Assembly: GCF_029581195.1 (NCBI RefSeq)
Contig: NZ_CP120737.1
Span: 6,673,001 to 6,737,000 of the forward strand
Direction of reading: 5' to 3'
Source of the DNA: Solwaraspora sp. WMMD791
GTDB lineage: Bacteria > Actinomycetota > Actinomycetes > Mycobacteriales > Micromonosporaceae
Length of the DNA: 64,000 nucleotides
Of the stretch, positions 51,952-60,875 are shown piece after piece (the first letter of the stretch is position 1; each line of letters begins with the position of its first letter). The notes beneath the pieces are model-generated. The model had not been told where the DNA came from. It searched no databases and saw only the letters and a list, made by a program, of their open reading frames with translations. The position numbers and the translations under genes are program-made.

Positions 51952-52806
51952 CCCATGATCCACGCCGCCTTCTGCCCACAGCCGCCGGTGATCGTCCCCG
52001 AGGGCGCGGGGCGGGCGGCCGTCGAACTCGATGCGTTGCGCACCGCCGCCGACACCGCCGTACGCGAACTGCTCGCCAGCCCGGTCGACCGGATCGTGGT
52101 GATCGGCGGTCAGGATCCCGGTCCCGCCCGGGTCACGGCGGCTCCGGCGGTGCCGGCCCCGCCGGCTGCAGCGGCCCCGGCGGTGCCGGCCTGGCCGGTG
52201 TACCGACCGCCGGTGCGGGCCAGCTTCCGGCCCTACGGCATACCGGTCGACGTGGACCTGCCCACCCGGTCGACGCGGGCCCCCGTCGGGTCCGCCGCGC
52301 CGACCCGGTCCGCCGCGCCGACCCGGTCCGCCGCAGCGCGATCCGGTGGCCGGATGCCGCTGAGCCTCACCGTCGCCGCCTGGCTGTTGGCCCGCAATGG
52401 CTTCGACGGCGGCCGGCACACCGTCGAGCTGGTCGCGGTGCCGGACACGGCGCCGGCAACCGACTGCCGCCGGTTCGGCCAGCACCTCGCCGCCGACACC
52501 GCTGCCTGGGGGGCGCTGGTGATGGGGGACGGGTCGGCGTGCCGGGGGGCCGCCGCCCCCGGATACCACGACGAGCGCGCCGAACCCTTCGACGACCGGG
52601 TGGCCACGGCGCTGGCCGGCGCCGACCACCCCGCAATGGCGGCGCTCGACCCACAGGTCGCCGCCGAGCTGCGGGTCGCCGGCCGCGCGGCCTGGCAGGT
52701 GGCCGCCGGCGCGGCCGACCAGGTCGCCGGGTGGGCCGGCCGACTGCACTGGTACGCCGCCCCCTACGGGGTGGCGTACTTTGTGGCCTCGTGGCAGCAC
52801 ACATGA
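51949..52806 (+). CDS. Class III extradiol dioxygenase-like protein (Rv2728c type)
   Basis: A 285-residue protein related to the LigB-like class III extradiol dioxygenase superfamily, matching in position the alanine-rich Rv2728c of mycobacteria between miaB and miaA. It begins VPMIHAAFCPQPPVIVPE with a conserved His, then RIVVIGGQDPG and a late GDGSACRGAAAPGYHDERAEPFDDRVATAL segment. It is not known whether a metal site or an enzyme activity is kept. The middle contains an Ala/Pro-rich insert. It overlaps miaA by ATGA, so expression of the two is coupled. Confidence 0.75.
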   Translation: MPMIHAAFCPQPPVIVPEGAGRAAVELDALRTAADTAVRELLASPVDRIVVIGGQDPGPARVTAAPAVPAPPAAAAPAVPAWPVYRPPVRASFRPYGIPVDVDLPTRSTRAPVGSAAPTRSAAPTRSAAARSGGRMPLSLTVAAWLLARNGFDGGRHTVELVAVPDTAPATDCRRFGQHLAADTAAWGALVMGDGSACRGAAAPGYHDERAEPFDDRVATALAGADHPAMAALDPQVAAELRVAGRAAWQVAAGAADQVAGWAGRLHWYAAPYGVAYFVASWQHT

Positions 52807-53804
52807 CCGACCAGGACCGCACCGGCCGTCGCCCGGAGCCGACCGCGGACCGCCGTACGGTCCCGACGGTGCAGCCGGTCCCGACGGCGACGACGCGGCC
52901 GGGTCGCGTCGTCGCGATCGTCGGCCCGACCGCGGCCGGCAAGTCCGCGCTGAGCATCGCGCTCGCCCAGGCACTGAACGCCGAAGTGGTCAACGCCGAC
53001 TCGATGCAGCTCTACCAGGGCCTGGACATCGGCACCGCAAAACTCACCCCGGAGGAACGGGCCGGCGTGCCCCACCACCTGCTGGACATCTGGCCGGTCA
53101 CCGCCGCCGCCAGCGTCGCCGAGTACCAGCGCCTGGCCAGAGCGGCGATCGACGACATCCACCGCCGTGGGCGACTACCGATGCTGGTCGGCGGCTCCGG
53201 CCTGTACGTCCGGGCGGTCCTGGAGAAGTTCGACTTCCCCGGCACCGACCCGGCGCTGCGCGACCAGCTCGAAACCGAACTGGCGACACAGGGCCCGGCG
53301 TCGCTGCACGCCCGACTCGCCGCCGCCGACCCGGCCGCCGCCGCTGCCATCGCGCCGAGCAACGGTCGGCGGATCGTCCGCGCGCTCGAGGTGGTCGAGC
53401 TGACCGGCCGCCCGTTCACCGCCGCCCTGCCGGACCCGGTGCCCTACTACGACGCGGTGCAGCTCGGGGTGGACCTGCCCACCGACGAGCTCGACGAGCG
53501 GATCGCCCGACGGGTCGACCGGATGTGGGCCGACGGCCTGGTCGCCGAAACCGAGGAGCTGGTCCGGCAGGGCCTGCGGCAGGGCCGTACGGCCAGCCGG
53601 GCGCTCGGCTACCAGCAGGTGCTCCGGATGCTCGACGGCGCCTACGACGAGCCGCAGGCCCGGGCGGAGACGGTACGGGCGACGCGACGCTTCGTCCGCC
53701 GCCAGCGCACCTGGTTCCGCCGGGACCTGCGGGTGCACTGGCTGACCGGCACGGGCACGGACCTCACCGACGCCGCCCGTACGCTGCTGACCGGTGCCGG
53801 CTGA
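52803..53804 (+). CDS. miaA: tRNA dimethylallyltransferase MiaA
   Basis: A 333-residue prenyltransferase that adds dimethylallyl to N6 of A37 in tRNAs. It has the P-loop GPTAAGKSALS, the DSMQLYQGLDIGTAK motif with the catalytic Asp, PHHLLDIW, and GGSGLYVRA. R-T-A-S-R-A-L-G-Y-Q-Q-V and the C-terminal RRQRTWFRRD complete the family pattern. The first ~35 residues are a variable extension. The ATG overlaps the preceding stop by four bases. It supplies the substrate for MiaB. Confidence 0.95.
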   Translation: MTDQDRTGRRPEPTADRRTVPTVQPVPTATTRPGRVVAIVGPTAAGKSALSIALAQALNAEVVNADSMQLYQGLDIGTAKLTPEERAGVPHHLLDIWPVTAAASVAEYQRLARAAIDDIHRRGRLPMLVGGSGLYVRAVLEKFDFPGTDPALRDQLETELATQGPASLHARLAAADPAAAAAIAPSNGRRIVRALEVVELTGRPFTAALPDPVPYYDAVQLGVDLPTDELDERIARRVDRMWADGLVAETEELVRQGLRQGRTASRALGYQQVLRMLDGAYDEPQARAETVRATRRFVRRQRTWFRRDLRVHWLTGTGTDLTDAARTLLTGAG

Positions 53805-53819
53805 CCCGCGCCGGCCGGG

Positions 53820-55367
53820 TCAGCGCGCGGCCGTGGTCGGCTGCTGCTCGACCGGCGCCGGCCCGGCCTGCACCAGCGTGGCGGGGCCGCCGCCGGTCGC
53901 CTGACCCCCGTCGGTGGCCGCCGCCGGACTCCCGCCGCCGGCACCCTCGTCGGCCGCCGGCACCGGTACGGCGGCCGCCTGCTGGGCCGCCGCCCGCACC
54001 GCGGCTGCCACCGCCGGCGCCACCCGGGGGTCGAAGACGCTCGGCACGATCACCGTCGGGTTGATCCGCTCCTCGCCGACGACGTCCGCGATCGCCCGCG
54101 CCGCCGCCAGCGCCATGTCGTCGGTGAACGTCTCCGCATGGGCGTCCAGCATGCCCCGGAACACCCCGGGGAAGGCGAGCACGTTGTTGATCTGGTTCGG
54201 CTGGTCGGACCGCCCCGTCGCGACGACGGCCGCGTGCTTGCGGGCCTCCCGCGGGTCCACCTCGGGGTCCGGGTTCGCCAGCGCGAACACGATCGAGTCC
54301 GGGGCCATCGTCGCGATGTCGTCACCGGTCAGCAGGTTGGGCGCGCTCACCCCGATGAACACGTCGGCACCCCGCAACGCACCGGGCAGGTCACCGGCGT
54401 ACCCGGTGACGTTGGTGTGCTCGGCCAGCCACTGCCAGGTCGGGTTCAGCCCGGACAGCCCCCGGTGCAGCGCACCCGGACGGTCGTAGGCGATGACGTC
54501 ACCGACCCCTTGGCGCAGCAGCAGTTTGATGATCGCCGTACCGGCGGCACCTGCCCCGGACACCACCACCCGTACGTCACCGAGCTGCTTGCCGACCACC
54601 CGCAGCGCGTTGGTCAGCGCGGCCAGCACGCAGATCGCGGTCCCGTGCTGGTCGTCGTGGAACACCGGGATGTCCAGCAGCTCGCGTAGCTTCGACTCGA
54701 TCTCGAAGCAGCGCGGCGCGGCGATGTCCTCCAGGTTGATGCCGCCGTAGCCCGGCGCGATCGCCCGCACGATCGACACGATCTCGTCCGGATCCTGGGT
54801 GTCGAGCACCACCGGCCACGCGTCGACGTCGCCGAACCGCTTGAACAACGCGGCCTTGCCCTCCATCACCGGCAGCGCCGCGGCCGGGCCGAGGTTGCCC
54901 AGCCCGAGGACCGCCGACCCGTCGGTGACAACGGCCACCGTGTTCCGTTTGATGGTCAACCGGCGGGCGTCGGCCGGATTGTCGGCGATCGCCAGACAGA
55001 CCCGGGCCACGCCCGGCGTGTACGCCCGGGACAGTTCGTCCCGGTTGCGCAGCGACACCTTCGGCGACACCTCGATCTTGCCGCCCAGATGCAGCAGGAA
55101 CGTCCGGTCCGACACCTTGCGCACCTCGACGCCGTCGAGCGCCTCCAGCTCCTTGACCACGTCGTCGGCGTGCGCCGAGTCCGCCGTGTCACAGGTCAGG
55201 TCGACGACCACGCTGACCGGATCGGAGTCGACCACGTCGAGCGCGGTCACGATCGCCCCCGCCTCGCCGACACAGGTCGTCAGCCGGCCGATCGCCGACG
55301 CGTCCGCGGGGATGCTGATCCGGATGGTGATGGAGAAGCCGGCACTGGGCAGGCGGGTGGTCGCCAC
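53820..55367 (-). CDS. NAD-dependent malic enzyme with N-terminal ACT domain
   Basis: A 515-residue oxidative decarboxylase (malate to pyruvate). Residues about 10-85 are an ACT domain ([19 protein letters not shown]). The catalytic part has [38 protein letters not shown] with the catalytic Lys, [16 protein letters not shown] with metal ligands, and the Rossmann GxGxAG ([13 protein letters not shown]). A low-complexity Ala/Gly/Pro C-terminal tail of ~60 residues follows. ACT-malic enzymes are common in actinobacteria, and the ACT part suggests amino-acid feedback. It is convergent with miaA, only 15 bases apart. Confidence 0.92.
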   Translation of the reverse strand: MATTRLPSAGFSITIRISIPADASAIGRLTTCVGEAGAIVTALDVVDSDPVSVVVDLTCDTADSAHADDVVKELEALDGVEVRKVSDRTFLLHLGGKIEVSPKVSLRNRDELSRAYTPGVARVCLAIADNPADARRLTIKRNTVAVVTDGSAVLGLGNLGPAAALPVMEGKAALFKRFGDVDAWPVVLDTQDPDEIVSIVRAIAPGYGGINLEDIAAPRCFEIESKLRELLDIPVFHDDQHGTAICVLAALTNALRVVGKQLGDVRVVVSGAGAAGTAIIKLLLRQGVGDVIAYDRPGALHRGLSGLNPTWQWLAEHTNVTGYAGDLPGALRGADVFIGVSAPNLLTGDDIATMAPDSIVFALANPDPEVDPREARKHAAVVATGRSDQPNQINNVLAFPGVFRGMLDAHAETFTDDMALAAARAIADVVGEERINPTVIVPSVFDPRVAPAVAAAVRAAAQQAAAVPVPAADEGAGGGSPAAATDGGQATGGGPATLVQAGPAPVEQQPTTAAR

Positions 55368-55640
55368 GGGTTCCCTCCGTCGTTGGTGGGTGCGGCCGGG
55401 CCGGGCCGCCCGACCATTCTTGCGCGCGTTCCGGCACGGCGGCGGCGCGGGCGAAGCGTACGGCGTGGCGACCCGGCCCGACCGCCCGGCCCGGCCGCCC
55501 GACCCGGCCCGGCAAGCGGACGGGCCGGTACGGATCAGCCGGTCGTCGCTGGGTACGCCCCTGATGGCCGGATCGGGCAGCGCCGACGGGCGTGAATTGT
55601 AGGTGCGTCACGGCGGCTCGCGTGTCACGATCGATACCTG

Positions 55641-55655
55641 AGGAGGCAACTTTTG
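55641..55655 (+). promoter_or_regulatory. Ribosome-binding site that fixes the TTG start of hflX
   Basis: AGGAGG at 55641-55646 and a six-base spacer place the start on TTG 55653. No ATG or GTG fits. Confidence 0.75.
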
Positions 55656-57119
55656 CGTACTTATCGTGCCGACGAGGCCGTGCACCCGTCGTTCGCCCCG
55701 CCGACCGCCGACGACGCGGTGGCACCGGAGTCCGCCGACACCGTCGGCGAGCTGGAACTGGCCGACCGGCACGCGCTGCGCCGGGTGGCCGGGCTCTCCA
55801 CCGAACTGACCGACATCACCGAGGTGGAGTACCGTCAGCTCCGGCTGGAACGCGTGGTGCTGGTGGGAGTCTGGGACGCCGGTACCGTCGTCGACGCGGA
55901 GAACTCGCTCACCGAGCTGGCCGCGCTCGCCGAAACCGCCGGTTCCCAGGTGCTCGAGGGCCTGATCCAGCGCCGCGACCGCCCCGACCCGGCCACCTAC
56001 GTCGGTCGCGGGAAAGTGGGCGAGCTGGGCGACGTGGTGCTGGCCACCGGGGCGGACACCGTCATCTGCGACGGCGAGTTGTCCCCGTCGCAACTGCGCA
56101 ACCTGGAGCAGTCCGTCAAGGTCAAGGTGATCGACCGGACGGCGCTCATCCTGGACATCTTCGCCCAGCACGCCAAGAGCAAGGAAGGTAAGGCCCAGGT
56201 CGAGCTGGCCCAGCTGGAGTACCTGCTGCCCCGGCTGCGGGGCTGGGGCGAGACGCTGTCGCGGCAGACCGGTGGTAGCGGTCGCGGCGGCGGCGCCGGC
56301 GGCGGCGTGGGCCTGCGCGGCCCCGGTGAGACCAAGCTGGAGACCGACCGGCGCCGGATCCGGACCCGGATCGCCCGCCTGCGGCGGGAGATCAAAGGCA
56401 TGCGGACGGTACGCGAAACCAAACGCGCCCGCCGTACCCGCAACGCTGTTCCGGCGGTGGCGATCGCCGGCTACACCAACGCCGGCAAGTCCAGTCTGCT
56501 CAACCGGATCACCGGCGCCGGGGTCCTCGTCGAGGACGCCCTGTTCGCCACCCTCGACCCGACCACCCGTCGGGCACACACCGCCGACGGCCGCGTCTAC
56601 ACGCTCTCCGACACCGTCGGCTTCGTCCGGCACCTGCCGCACCAGATCGTCGAGGCGTTCCGGTCCACCCTCGAGGAGGTCGCCGAGGCGGACCTGGTGG
56701 TGCACGTCGTCGACGGTGCCCACCCGGACCCGCAGGAGCAGGTACGGGCGGTGCGCGAAGTGCTCGCCGAGGTCGGTGCCGACCGTCGCCCCGAGCTGCT
56801 GGTCGTCAACAAGATCGACGCCGCCAGCGAGGAGGAGCTGCTGCGGCTCAAGCGGCTGTGGCCCGACGCCGTCTTCGTCTCCGCCCGGCAGGCCCGGGGC
56901 ATCGAGGACCTGCGGGCCGCCATCGAGCAGCGCCTGCCCCGCCCGTCGGTGCAGGTCCGCGTCGTCCTGCCGTACCACCGGGGTGACCTTGTCTCACGGG
57001 TGCACCACCGTGGCGAGGTGCTCGCCACCGCCCATACCGGTGCCGGTACGCTGCTGCACGCCCGGGTCGACGACGCGCTCGCCGCCGAACTGCAACCATT
57101 CCTTGCCGACGATGAGTGA
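55653..57119 (+). CDS. hflX: GTPase HflX
   Basis: A 488-residue ribosome-associated GTPase that splits stalled or hibernating 70S ribosomes under stress. The N-terminal HflX domain (TYVGRGKVGELGDVVL) is followed by a glycine-rich linker (GGSGRGGGAGGGVGLRG, then PGETKLETDRRRI) and the G domain: G1 GYTNAGKSS, G3 DTVGFVRHLP, G4 NKID, G5 VSARQARG. A TTG start is required by the strong AGGAGG site. In mycobacteria hflX also lies downstream of miaA. The protein ends FLADDE. Confidence 0.95.
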   Translation: MRTYRADEAVHPSFAPPTADDAVAPESADTVGELELADRHALRRVAGLSTELTDITEVEYRQLRLERVVLVGVWDAGTVVDAENSLTELAALAETAGSQVLEGLIQRRDRPDPATYVGRGKVGELGDVVLATGADTVICDGELSPSQLRNLEQSVKVKVIDRTALILDIFAQHAKSKEGKAQVELAQLEYLLPRLRGWGETLSRQTGGSGRGGGAGGGVGLRGPGETKLETDRRRIRTRIARLRREIKGMRTVRETKRARRTRNAVPAVAIAGYTNAGKSSLLNRITGAGVLVEDALFATLDPTTRRAHTADGRVYTLSDTVGFVRHLPHQIVEAFRSTLEEVAEADLVVHVVDGAHPDPQEQVRAVREVLAEVGADRRPELLVVNKIDAASEEELLRLKRLWPDAVFVSARQARGIEDLRAAIEQRLPRPSVQVRVVLPYHRGDLVSRVHHRGEVLATAHTGAGTLLHARVDDALAAELQPFLADDE

Positions 57120-57191
57120 CTTTCCTGATGACGTCCAGTGATTGATCACTGTGTAACACCAGCGCTGAGGCCGGCGTGCGACACTCGTCGG

Positions 57192-58892
57192 ATGCGTCGG
57201 TTTCTCACCCCGGCCGCGATCCTCGGCGGGCTGCTCGCGATCCACGTCGCCCTGCCGGCCGGTCCGGCCCTGGCCCTGCCCGCGCAGGACCCGGCCGGCA
57301 CACCGGCAGCCGGCGAACGGGTCTGCGAGATCACCGACGAGCGGCTGCGGGAGCTGTCCGGTCTGGTCGCCACCGCCGACGGCTACGTCGTCGTCAACGA
57401 CGGCACCGAGGTCGACCGCAACGAACGGGTCTTCTTCCTCGACTCGTCCTGCGAGGTCGACGACACGGTCGCCTACCCGTCCCGGCCGCTGGACCCGGAG
57501 GATCTCGCGCTCTCCCCGGACGGGCAGACGCTGTGGATCGCCGACATCGGCGACAACCCGACCAACGACGAACGTCGGGAACGCATCGCCCTGTGGTCGA
57601 TGCCGGTGGACGGCTCCGACCAGCCGGTGATTCACCGGGTGAGTTACCCGGACGGCCCGCACGACGCCGAGGCACTGCTGATCGGCCCCGACGGCGTCCC
57701 GCTGATCATCACCAAGGAGACCGGGCCCGCCGGCATCTACCGGCCGGTCGAGCAGCTGCGCAGCAACAACGACGACCCGGTGCCGATGGAGAAGGTCGGC
57801 GAACTCGAACTTCCCCGTACCACCACGCCCAACCTGTTCGCCGCCGCCGGGCGGCTCACCGTCACCGGGGCGGCCCGCTCCCCGGACGGCACCCGCGTCG
57901 TCATCCGCACCTACGCCGACGCCTTCGAGTGGGACGTGCCGGCCGACGGTGACCTGGTCGCCATCCTGACCGGCGAGGAACCTCGGGCCACCGCGCTCGC
58001 CGACGCGTTCGGCGAAGCGATCGCCTACACCCCCGACGGCGCCAGCTTCGTCACCGTCTCCGACGTCGCCACCCTCGACGAGGACACCCCGGTGGAGATC
58101 CTGCGCTACACGCCGAGCACCGAGGTCGCCGCCGAGGTCGCCGCCGACGGCGACGACGGGCAGGAAGGGCCGTCCTGGCTCAACCGGATCACCCTGCAGG
58201 ACATCAACTACCTGATCGCGTCCGTCGGCGTACTCGGCGCCCTGCTCGTCGGGGTCGGCATCTACGGCATCGTCCGGGCCCGCCGACGGGTCCGCCGCAA
58301 CGGTGCCCGGGAGACCGCCCGGGCCGACCGCGACGACGACGGCGATTCGGCGTACGCCAGTGACAGCCTGGGCAGCGGCGCGTACGCCAGCGGTGCACTG
58401 GGCAGCGGCGCGGTGCCCACGGGTGCGGCCGGCGCGACGAAGTCCGGCGGCGTCTACGGTGCCGCCCGGCCCGTCGCCGCGGCCGCCCGACCGCCGGCTG
58501 CCGGCGGACCGCCCCCCGCCGCCGGGGCCGCTCCCCGGGGCGGCGGCGGTGTCTACGGCGGGCAGAAACCGTCCGGCGGCGTCTACGGCGGTGGCCCCGC
58601 CGCGCCACGTCGGGAATCGGGCGGTTACCGCGCGGCCGGGGTGGTCGACTCGGGTGCGGTCTACGGATCGGCGGCCCCGCCACCCCCGCCCGCCCGACCC
58701 GGCGGCGGCGTCTACGGCGGTGGCCGGTCCGCCGGCGGCAGCGACGTCGGTGGCGACTATCCCGGCGAGGGTTACCCGGCCGACCGCTACGACCAGCCCC
58801 GGGCCGGCGGCCGCCCGCCCGAGCGCGGCCGTGGCGGCGGGCGTGACGCCGGAGTCTACGGGCGACCCGCCTCCGGCCCCCCCGACGACTGA
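57192..58892 (+). CDS. Membrane-anchored beta-propeller-like protein with GVYG-repeat tail
   Basis: A 566-residue protein. A signal peptide is followed by an extracellular beta-sheet domain (about residues 45-330) with propeller-like features: LSGLVATADGYVVVNDG, PLDPEDLALSPDGQTLWIADIGDN and HDAEALLIGPDGVPLIITKE. A single membrane helix (about 348-372, YLIASVGVLGALLVGVGIYGIV) follows. The cytoplasmic tail (~375-566) is low-complexity and holds six G-x-V-Y-G motifs plus YASGALGSGA-type repeats and many Tyr, Arg and Pro. Topology is deduced from the signal and single helix. Role unknown; a sensor or a scaffold are possibilities. GACACT six bases before the ATG suggests a leaderless start. Confidence 0.75.
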   Translation: MRRFLTPAAILGGLLAIHVALPAGPALALPAQDPAGTPAAGERVCEITDERLRELSGLVATADGYVVVNDGTEVDRNERVFFLDSSCEVDDTVAYPSRPLDPEDLALSPDGQTLWIADIGDNPTNDERRERIALWSMPVDGSDQPVIHRVSYPDGPHDAEALLIGPDGVPLIITKETGPAGIYRPVEQLRSNNDDPVPMEKVGELELPRTTTPNLFAAAGRLTVTGAARSPDGTRVVIRTYADAFEWDVPADGDLVAILTGEEPRATALADAFGEAIAYTPDGASFVTVSDVATLDEDTPVEILRYTPSTEVAAEVAADGDDGQEGPSWLNRITLQDINYLIASVGVLGALLVGVGIYGIVRARRRVRRNGARETARADRDDDGDSAYASDSLGSGAYASGALGSGAVPTGAAGATKSGGVYGAARPVAAAARPPAAGGPPPAAGAAPRGGGGVYGGQKPSGGVYGGGPAAPRRESGGYRAAGVVDSGAVYGSAAPPPPPARPGGGVYGGGRSAGGSDVGGDYPGEGYPADRYDQPRAGGRPPERGRGGGRDAGVYGRPASGPPDD

Positions 58893-58933
58893 CGGGCCGC
58901 CGGGCGTCCGGCTGGCTGACCGGGCTGCCGTGG

Positions 58934-58950
58934 TGACCCCGCAGGGGTCA
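58934..58950. terminator. TGACCCC-GCA-GGGGTCA hairpin between convergent genes
   Basis: Perfect 7-base stem with a 3-base loop overlapping the lexA stop codon, 41 bases after the beta-propeller gene's stop. Confidence 0.5.
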
Positions 58951-59742
58951 GACCCGGCGCAGCACCGCCACGACCCGGCCCATGATCGTCGCTTCGTCGC
59001 CAGGGATCGGATCGAACGCCGCGTTGTGCGGCATCAGCCACACGTGGCCGTCGCGTCGCCGGTAGGTCTTCACCGTGGCCTCGCCGTCGATCATCGCCGC
59101 GACGATCTCACCCGAGTCTGCGGTCGGCTGCTGACGCACCACGACCCAGTCCCCGTCACAGATCGCGGCGTCGATCATCGAGTCGCCCTTGACCTGCAGC
59201 ATGAACACCTCGCCCTCGCCGACCAGCTCACGTGGCAACGGGAAGACGTCCTCCACCGCCTGCTCCGCCAGGATCGGGCCACCAGCCGCGATCCGACCCA
59301 GCATCGGCACGTACGCCGGGGCCGGCCGGGAGGCCCGCGCCGCCTCGTCGTCGGCGGACTCGGCCGGCGGCCGCACGTCCACCGCCCGCGGCCGGTTCGG
59401 ATCCCGCCGCAGGAAGCCCTTCCGCTCCAACTCCTTGAGCTGGTACGCCACGCTCGACGGGGAGACCAGGCCGACGGCCTCGCCGATCTCCCGCACACTC
59501 GGCGGATAGCCGTGCCGGTCGACCCAGGTCCGGATGAACTCCAGGATCCGGCGCTGGCGGGCGGTCAGCTCGCTGGTGGCCGGGTCGGGGAACGAACTGA
59601 CCACCGAGGTCACCGCCCGCAGTCGTGCCTCGCCCGACCGGCTGGCGCGCCCCGTACGCACCGACGCGCCGGCGTTGGCTGTCGTCGCGGCGCTCTTGCC
59701 GGCGCTCTGCCGGGGCGATCCGGTCCTGTCGTCGGTCGACAC
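58948..59742 (-). CDS. lexA: LexA repressor
   Basis: A 264-residue SOS repressor. The DNA-binding winged helix is at about residues 57-120 ([33 protein letters not shown]). The autocleavage bond is Ala153-Gly154 ([10 protein letters not shown]), and the catalytic dyad is Ser188 (KGDSMI) and Lys225 (ATVKTY). I chose GTG 59742 because GGGGAAGGGA lies six bases upstream. An N-terminal extension of ~55 residues precedes the winged helix, longer than in E. coli but usual in actinomycetes. Two SOS boxes upstream indicate autoregulation. It is divergent from nrdR. Confidence 0.95.
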   Translation of the reverse strand: MSTDDRTGSPRQSAGKSAATTANAGASVRTGRASRSGEARLRAVTSVVSSFPDPATSELTARQRRILEFIRTWVDRHGYPPSVREIGEAVGLVSPSSVAYQLKELERKGFLRRDPNRPRAVDVRPPAESADDEAARASRPAPAYVPMLGRIAAGGPILAEQAVEDVFPLPRELVGEGEVFMLQVKGDSMIDAAICDGDWVVVRQQPTADSGEIVAAMIDGEATVKTYRRRDGHVWLMPHNAAFDPIPGDEATIMGRVVAVLRRV

Positions 59743-59817
59743 GTGGCGTCCCTTCCCCAGCCGCCTCAGATCCCGCTGAGCCGGCGTACCGTCGGTGTTG
59801 ACCATGACCGTAGTCAG

Positions 59818-59834
59818 TGAACCGGCCCGGTTCA
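59818..59834. promoter_or_regulatory. TGAACCGG-C-CCGGTTCA palindrome in the lexA leader
   Basis: A perfect 8+1+8 palindrome that overlaps the adjacent SOS box by three bases. GAAC and GTTC half-sites are seven bases apart, too far for the usual LexA box, so a different regulator or alternative half-site pairing may act here. Confidence 0.5.
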
Positions 59835-59847
59835 AACATTTGTACGA
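59832..59847. promoter_or_regulatory. SOS (LexA) box 1 of lexA
   Basis: TCAAACATTTGTACGA matches TCGAAC-N4-GTTCGA at 10 of 12 fixed positions, about 90 bases upstream of the lexA GTG. Confidence 0.7.
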
Positions 59848-59896
59848 GGTGCGTCGGCGTGTCGTGTCGGCGGCCGGTGCGGCGTACCGCGATTCT

Positions 59897-59912
59897 ATCG
59901 TACTCATGTTCT
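59897..59912. promoter_or_regulatory. SOS (LexA) box 2 of lexA
   Basis: TCGTACTCATGTTCTA matches the consensus at 10 of 12 positions. It shares the TCGTAC half-site with the recA box and lies 65 bases from box 1. Confidence 0.65.
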
Positions 59913-60046
59913 AATGGCTGTCTCCTGGCTGTGCCGTCGCTCTCGTGCCGGTAACCCTCGGCCGTGGTCGGGTGTTGGCAGAGTGACGACGCGCCGAGGT
60001 GCGCCGGTCGACTTGACCGGACCCCTCCGGCGGAATACGGTCGACC

Positions 60047-60062
60047 CCAACATCTAGTAGTT
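60047..60062. promoter_or_regulatory. Candidate NrdR box upstream of nrdR-nrdJ
   Basis: AACATCTAGTAGTT (60049-60062) is a near-palindrome centred on CTAG, 10 of 14 positions symmetric, similar in layout to the AT-centred NrdR boxes. A weaker CTACAGGTTGGG about 31 bases downstream could be the partner box. It lies about 145 bases before nrdR. Confidence 0.45.
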
Positions 60063-60206
60063 ACAGGGGCGTAAGTCGTCTACAGGTTGGGTCTATCGTC
60101 GGGAGCGGCGCTCTCCACGAGCGGACCTCGCGTACCCGCGTGGCGGTGCGGGCGACCGACGACCACCCGCAGCGGACCCCACCCGGCCCACGGAAAGGAC
60201 CTCGGC

Positions 60207-60704
60207 ATGCGTTGCCCGTACTGCCGGCACGCCGACTCGCGCGTGGTCGACTCCCGGGAGGCCGACGACGGTCAGCTCATCCGCCGCCGCCGCTCCTGCC
60301 CGGAGTGCGGCAAGCGGTTCACCACGGTCGAGGAGGCGGTCCTGGCCGTGGTCAAGCGCAGCGGCGTCACCGAACCGTTCAGCCGGTCCAAGATCATGGG
60401 CGGGGTCCGCAAGGCGTGTCAGGGCCGCCCGGTGGACGACGACGCCATCGCCCTGCTGGCGCAGAAGGTCGAGGAGACCGTCCGCGCCAAGGGCGCCGCC
60501 GAGATCCCCAGCCACGACGTCGGTCTGGCGATCCTCGGCCCGCTGCGCGAACTCGACGAGGTGGCGTACCTGCGGTTCGCCAGCGTCTACCGGTCCTTCG
60601 ACTCCCTCGACGACTTCGAGCGCGAGATCGACACGCTGCGGGCCGCCGCCCAGGCGCGGGCCGCCGGTGCCGACCCGGTGGCGGCCGGAGCCGGGCCCGG
60701 CTGA
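60207..60704 (+). CDS. nrdR: Transcriptional repressor NrdR
   Basis: A 165-residue repressor of ribonucleotide reductase genes that senses ATP/dATP. The zinc ribbon uses Cys3, Cys6, Cys31 and Cys34 (RCPYC, SCPEC). The ATP-cone domain follows ([24 protein letters not shown]). The C-terminal tail is extended by ~15 Ala/Gly-rich residues. GGAAAGGA precedes ATG 60207. It is upstream of and probably co-transcribed with nrdJ, its expected target. Confidence 0.96.
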   Translation: MRCPYCRHADSRVVDSREADDGQLIRRRRSCPECGKRFTTVEEAVLAVVKRSGVTEPFSRSKIMGGVRKACQGRPVDDDAIALLAQKVEETVRAKGAAEIPSHDVGLAILGPLRELDEVAYLRFASVYRSFDSLDDFEREIDTLRAAAQARAAGADPVAAGAGPG

Positions 60705-60766
60705 GTGGGCCGAGGTGGCCCGGCTGACCGCCGGGCCGCGGTCGGCCGCGCATCAACAGGGCGTAC

Positions 60767-60799
60767 GCCCTCCCGCGCCGGACCCGGCGCGGGCAGGGC
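60767..60799 (+). terminator. Hairpin between nrdR and nrdJ
   Basis: GCCCTCCCGCGCCGG pairs with CGGCGCGGGCAGGGC with one bulge. It could be an attenuator or weak terminator that lowers nrdJ read-through or defines the nrdR transcript end. Confidence 0.45.
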
Positions 60800-60875
60800 G
60801 CGAAAAAAGCTGGACAGCACAGACGGAAACGAACGCGTGGCACGACGCTGCGCGAGAGCCTGAGGGGGCGATCAG

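Noticed and set aside
60705-60875. Cobalamin riboswitch before nrdJ
   Set aside because: Gap too short, and no B12-box-like conserved core is visible; only a simple hairpin.
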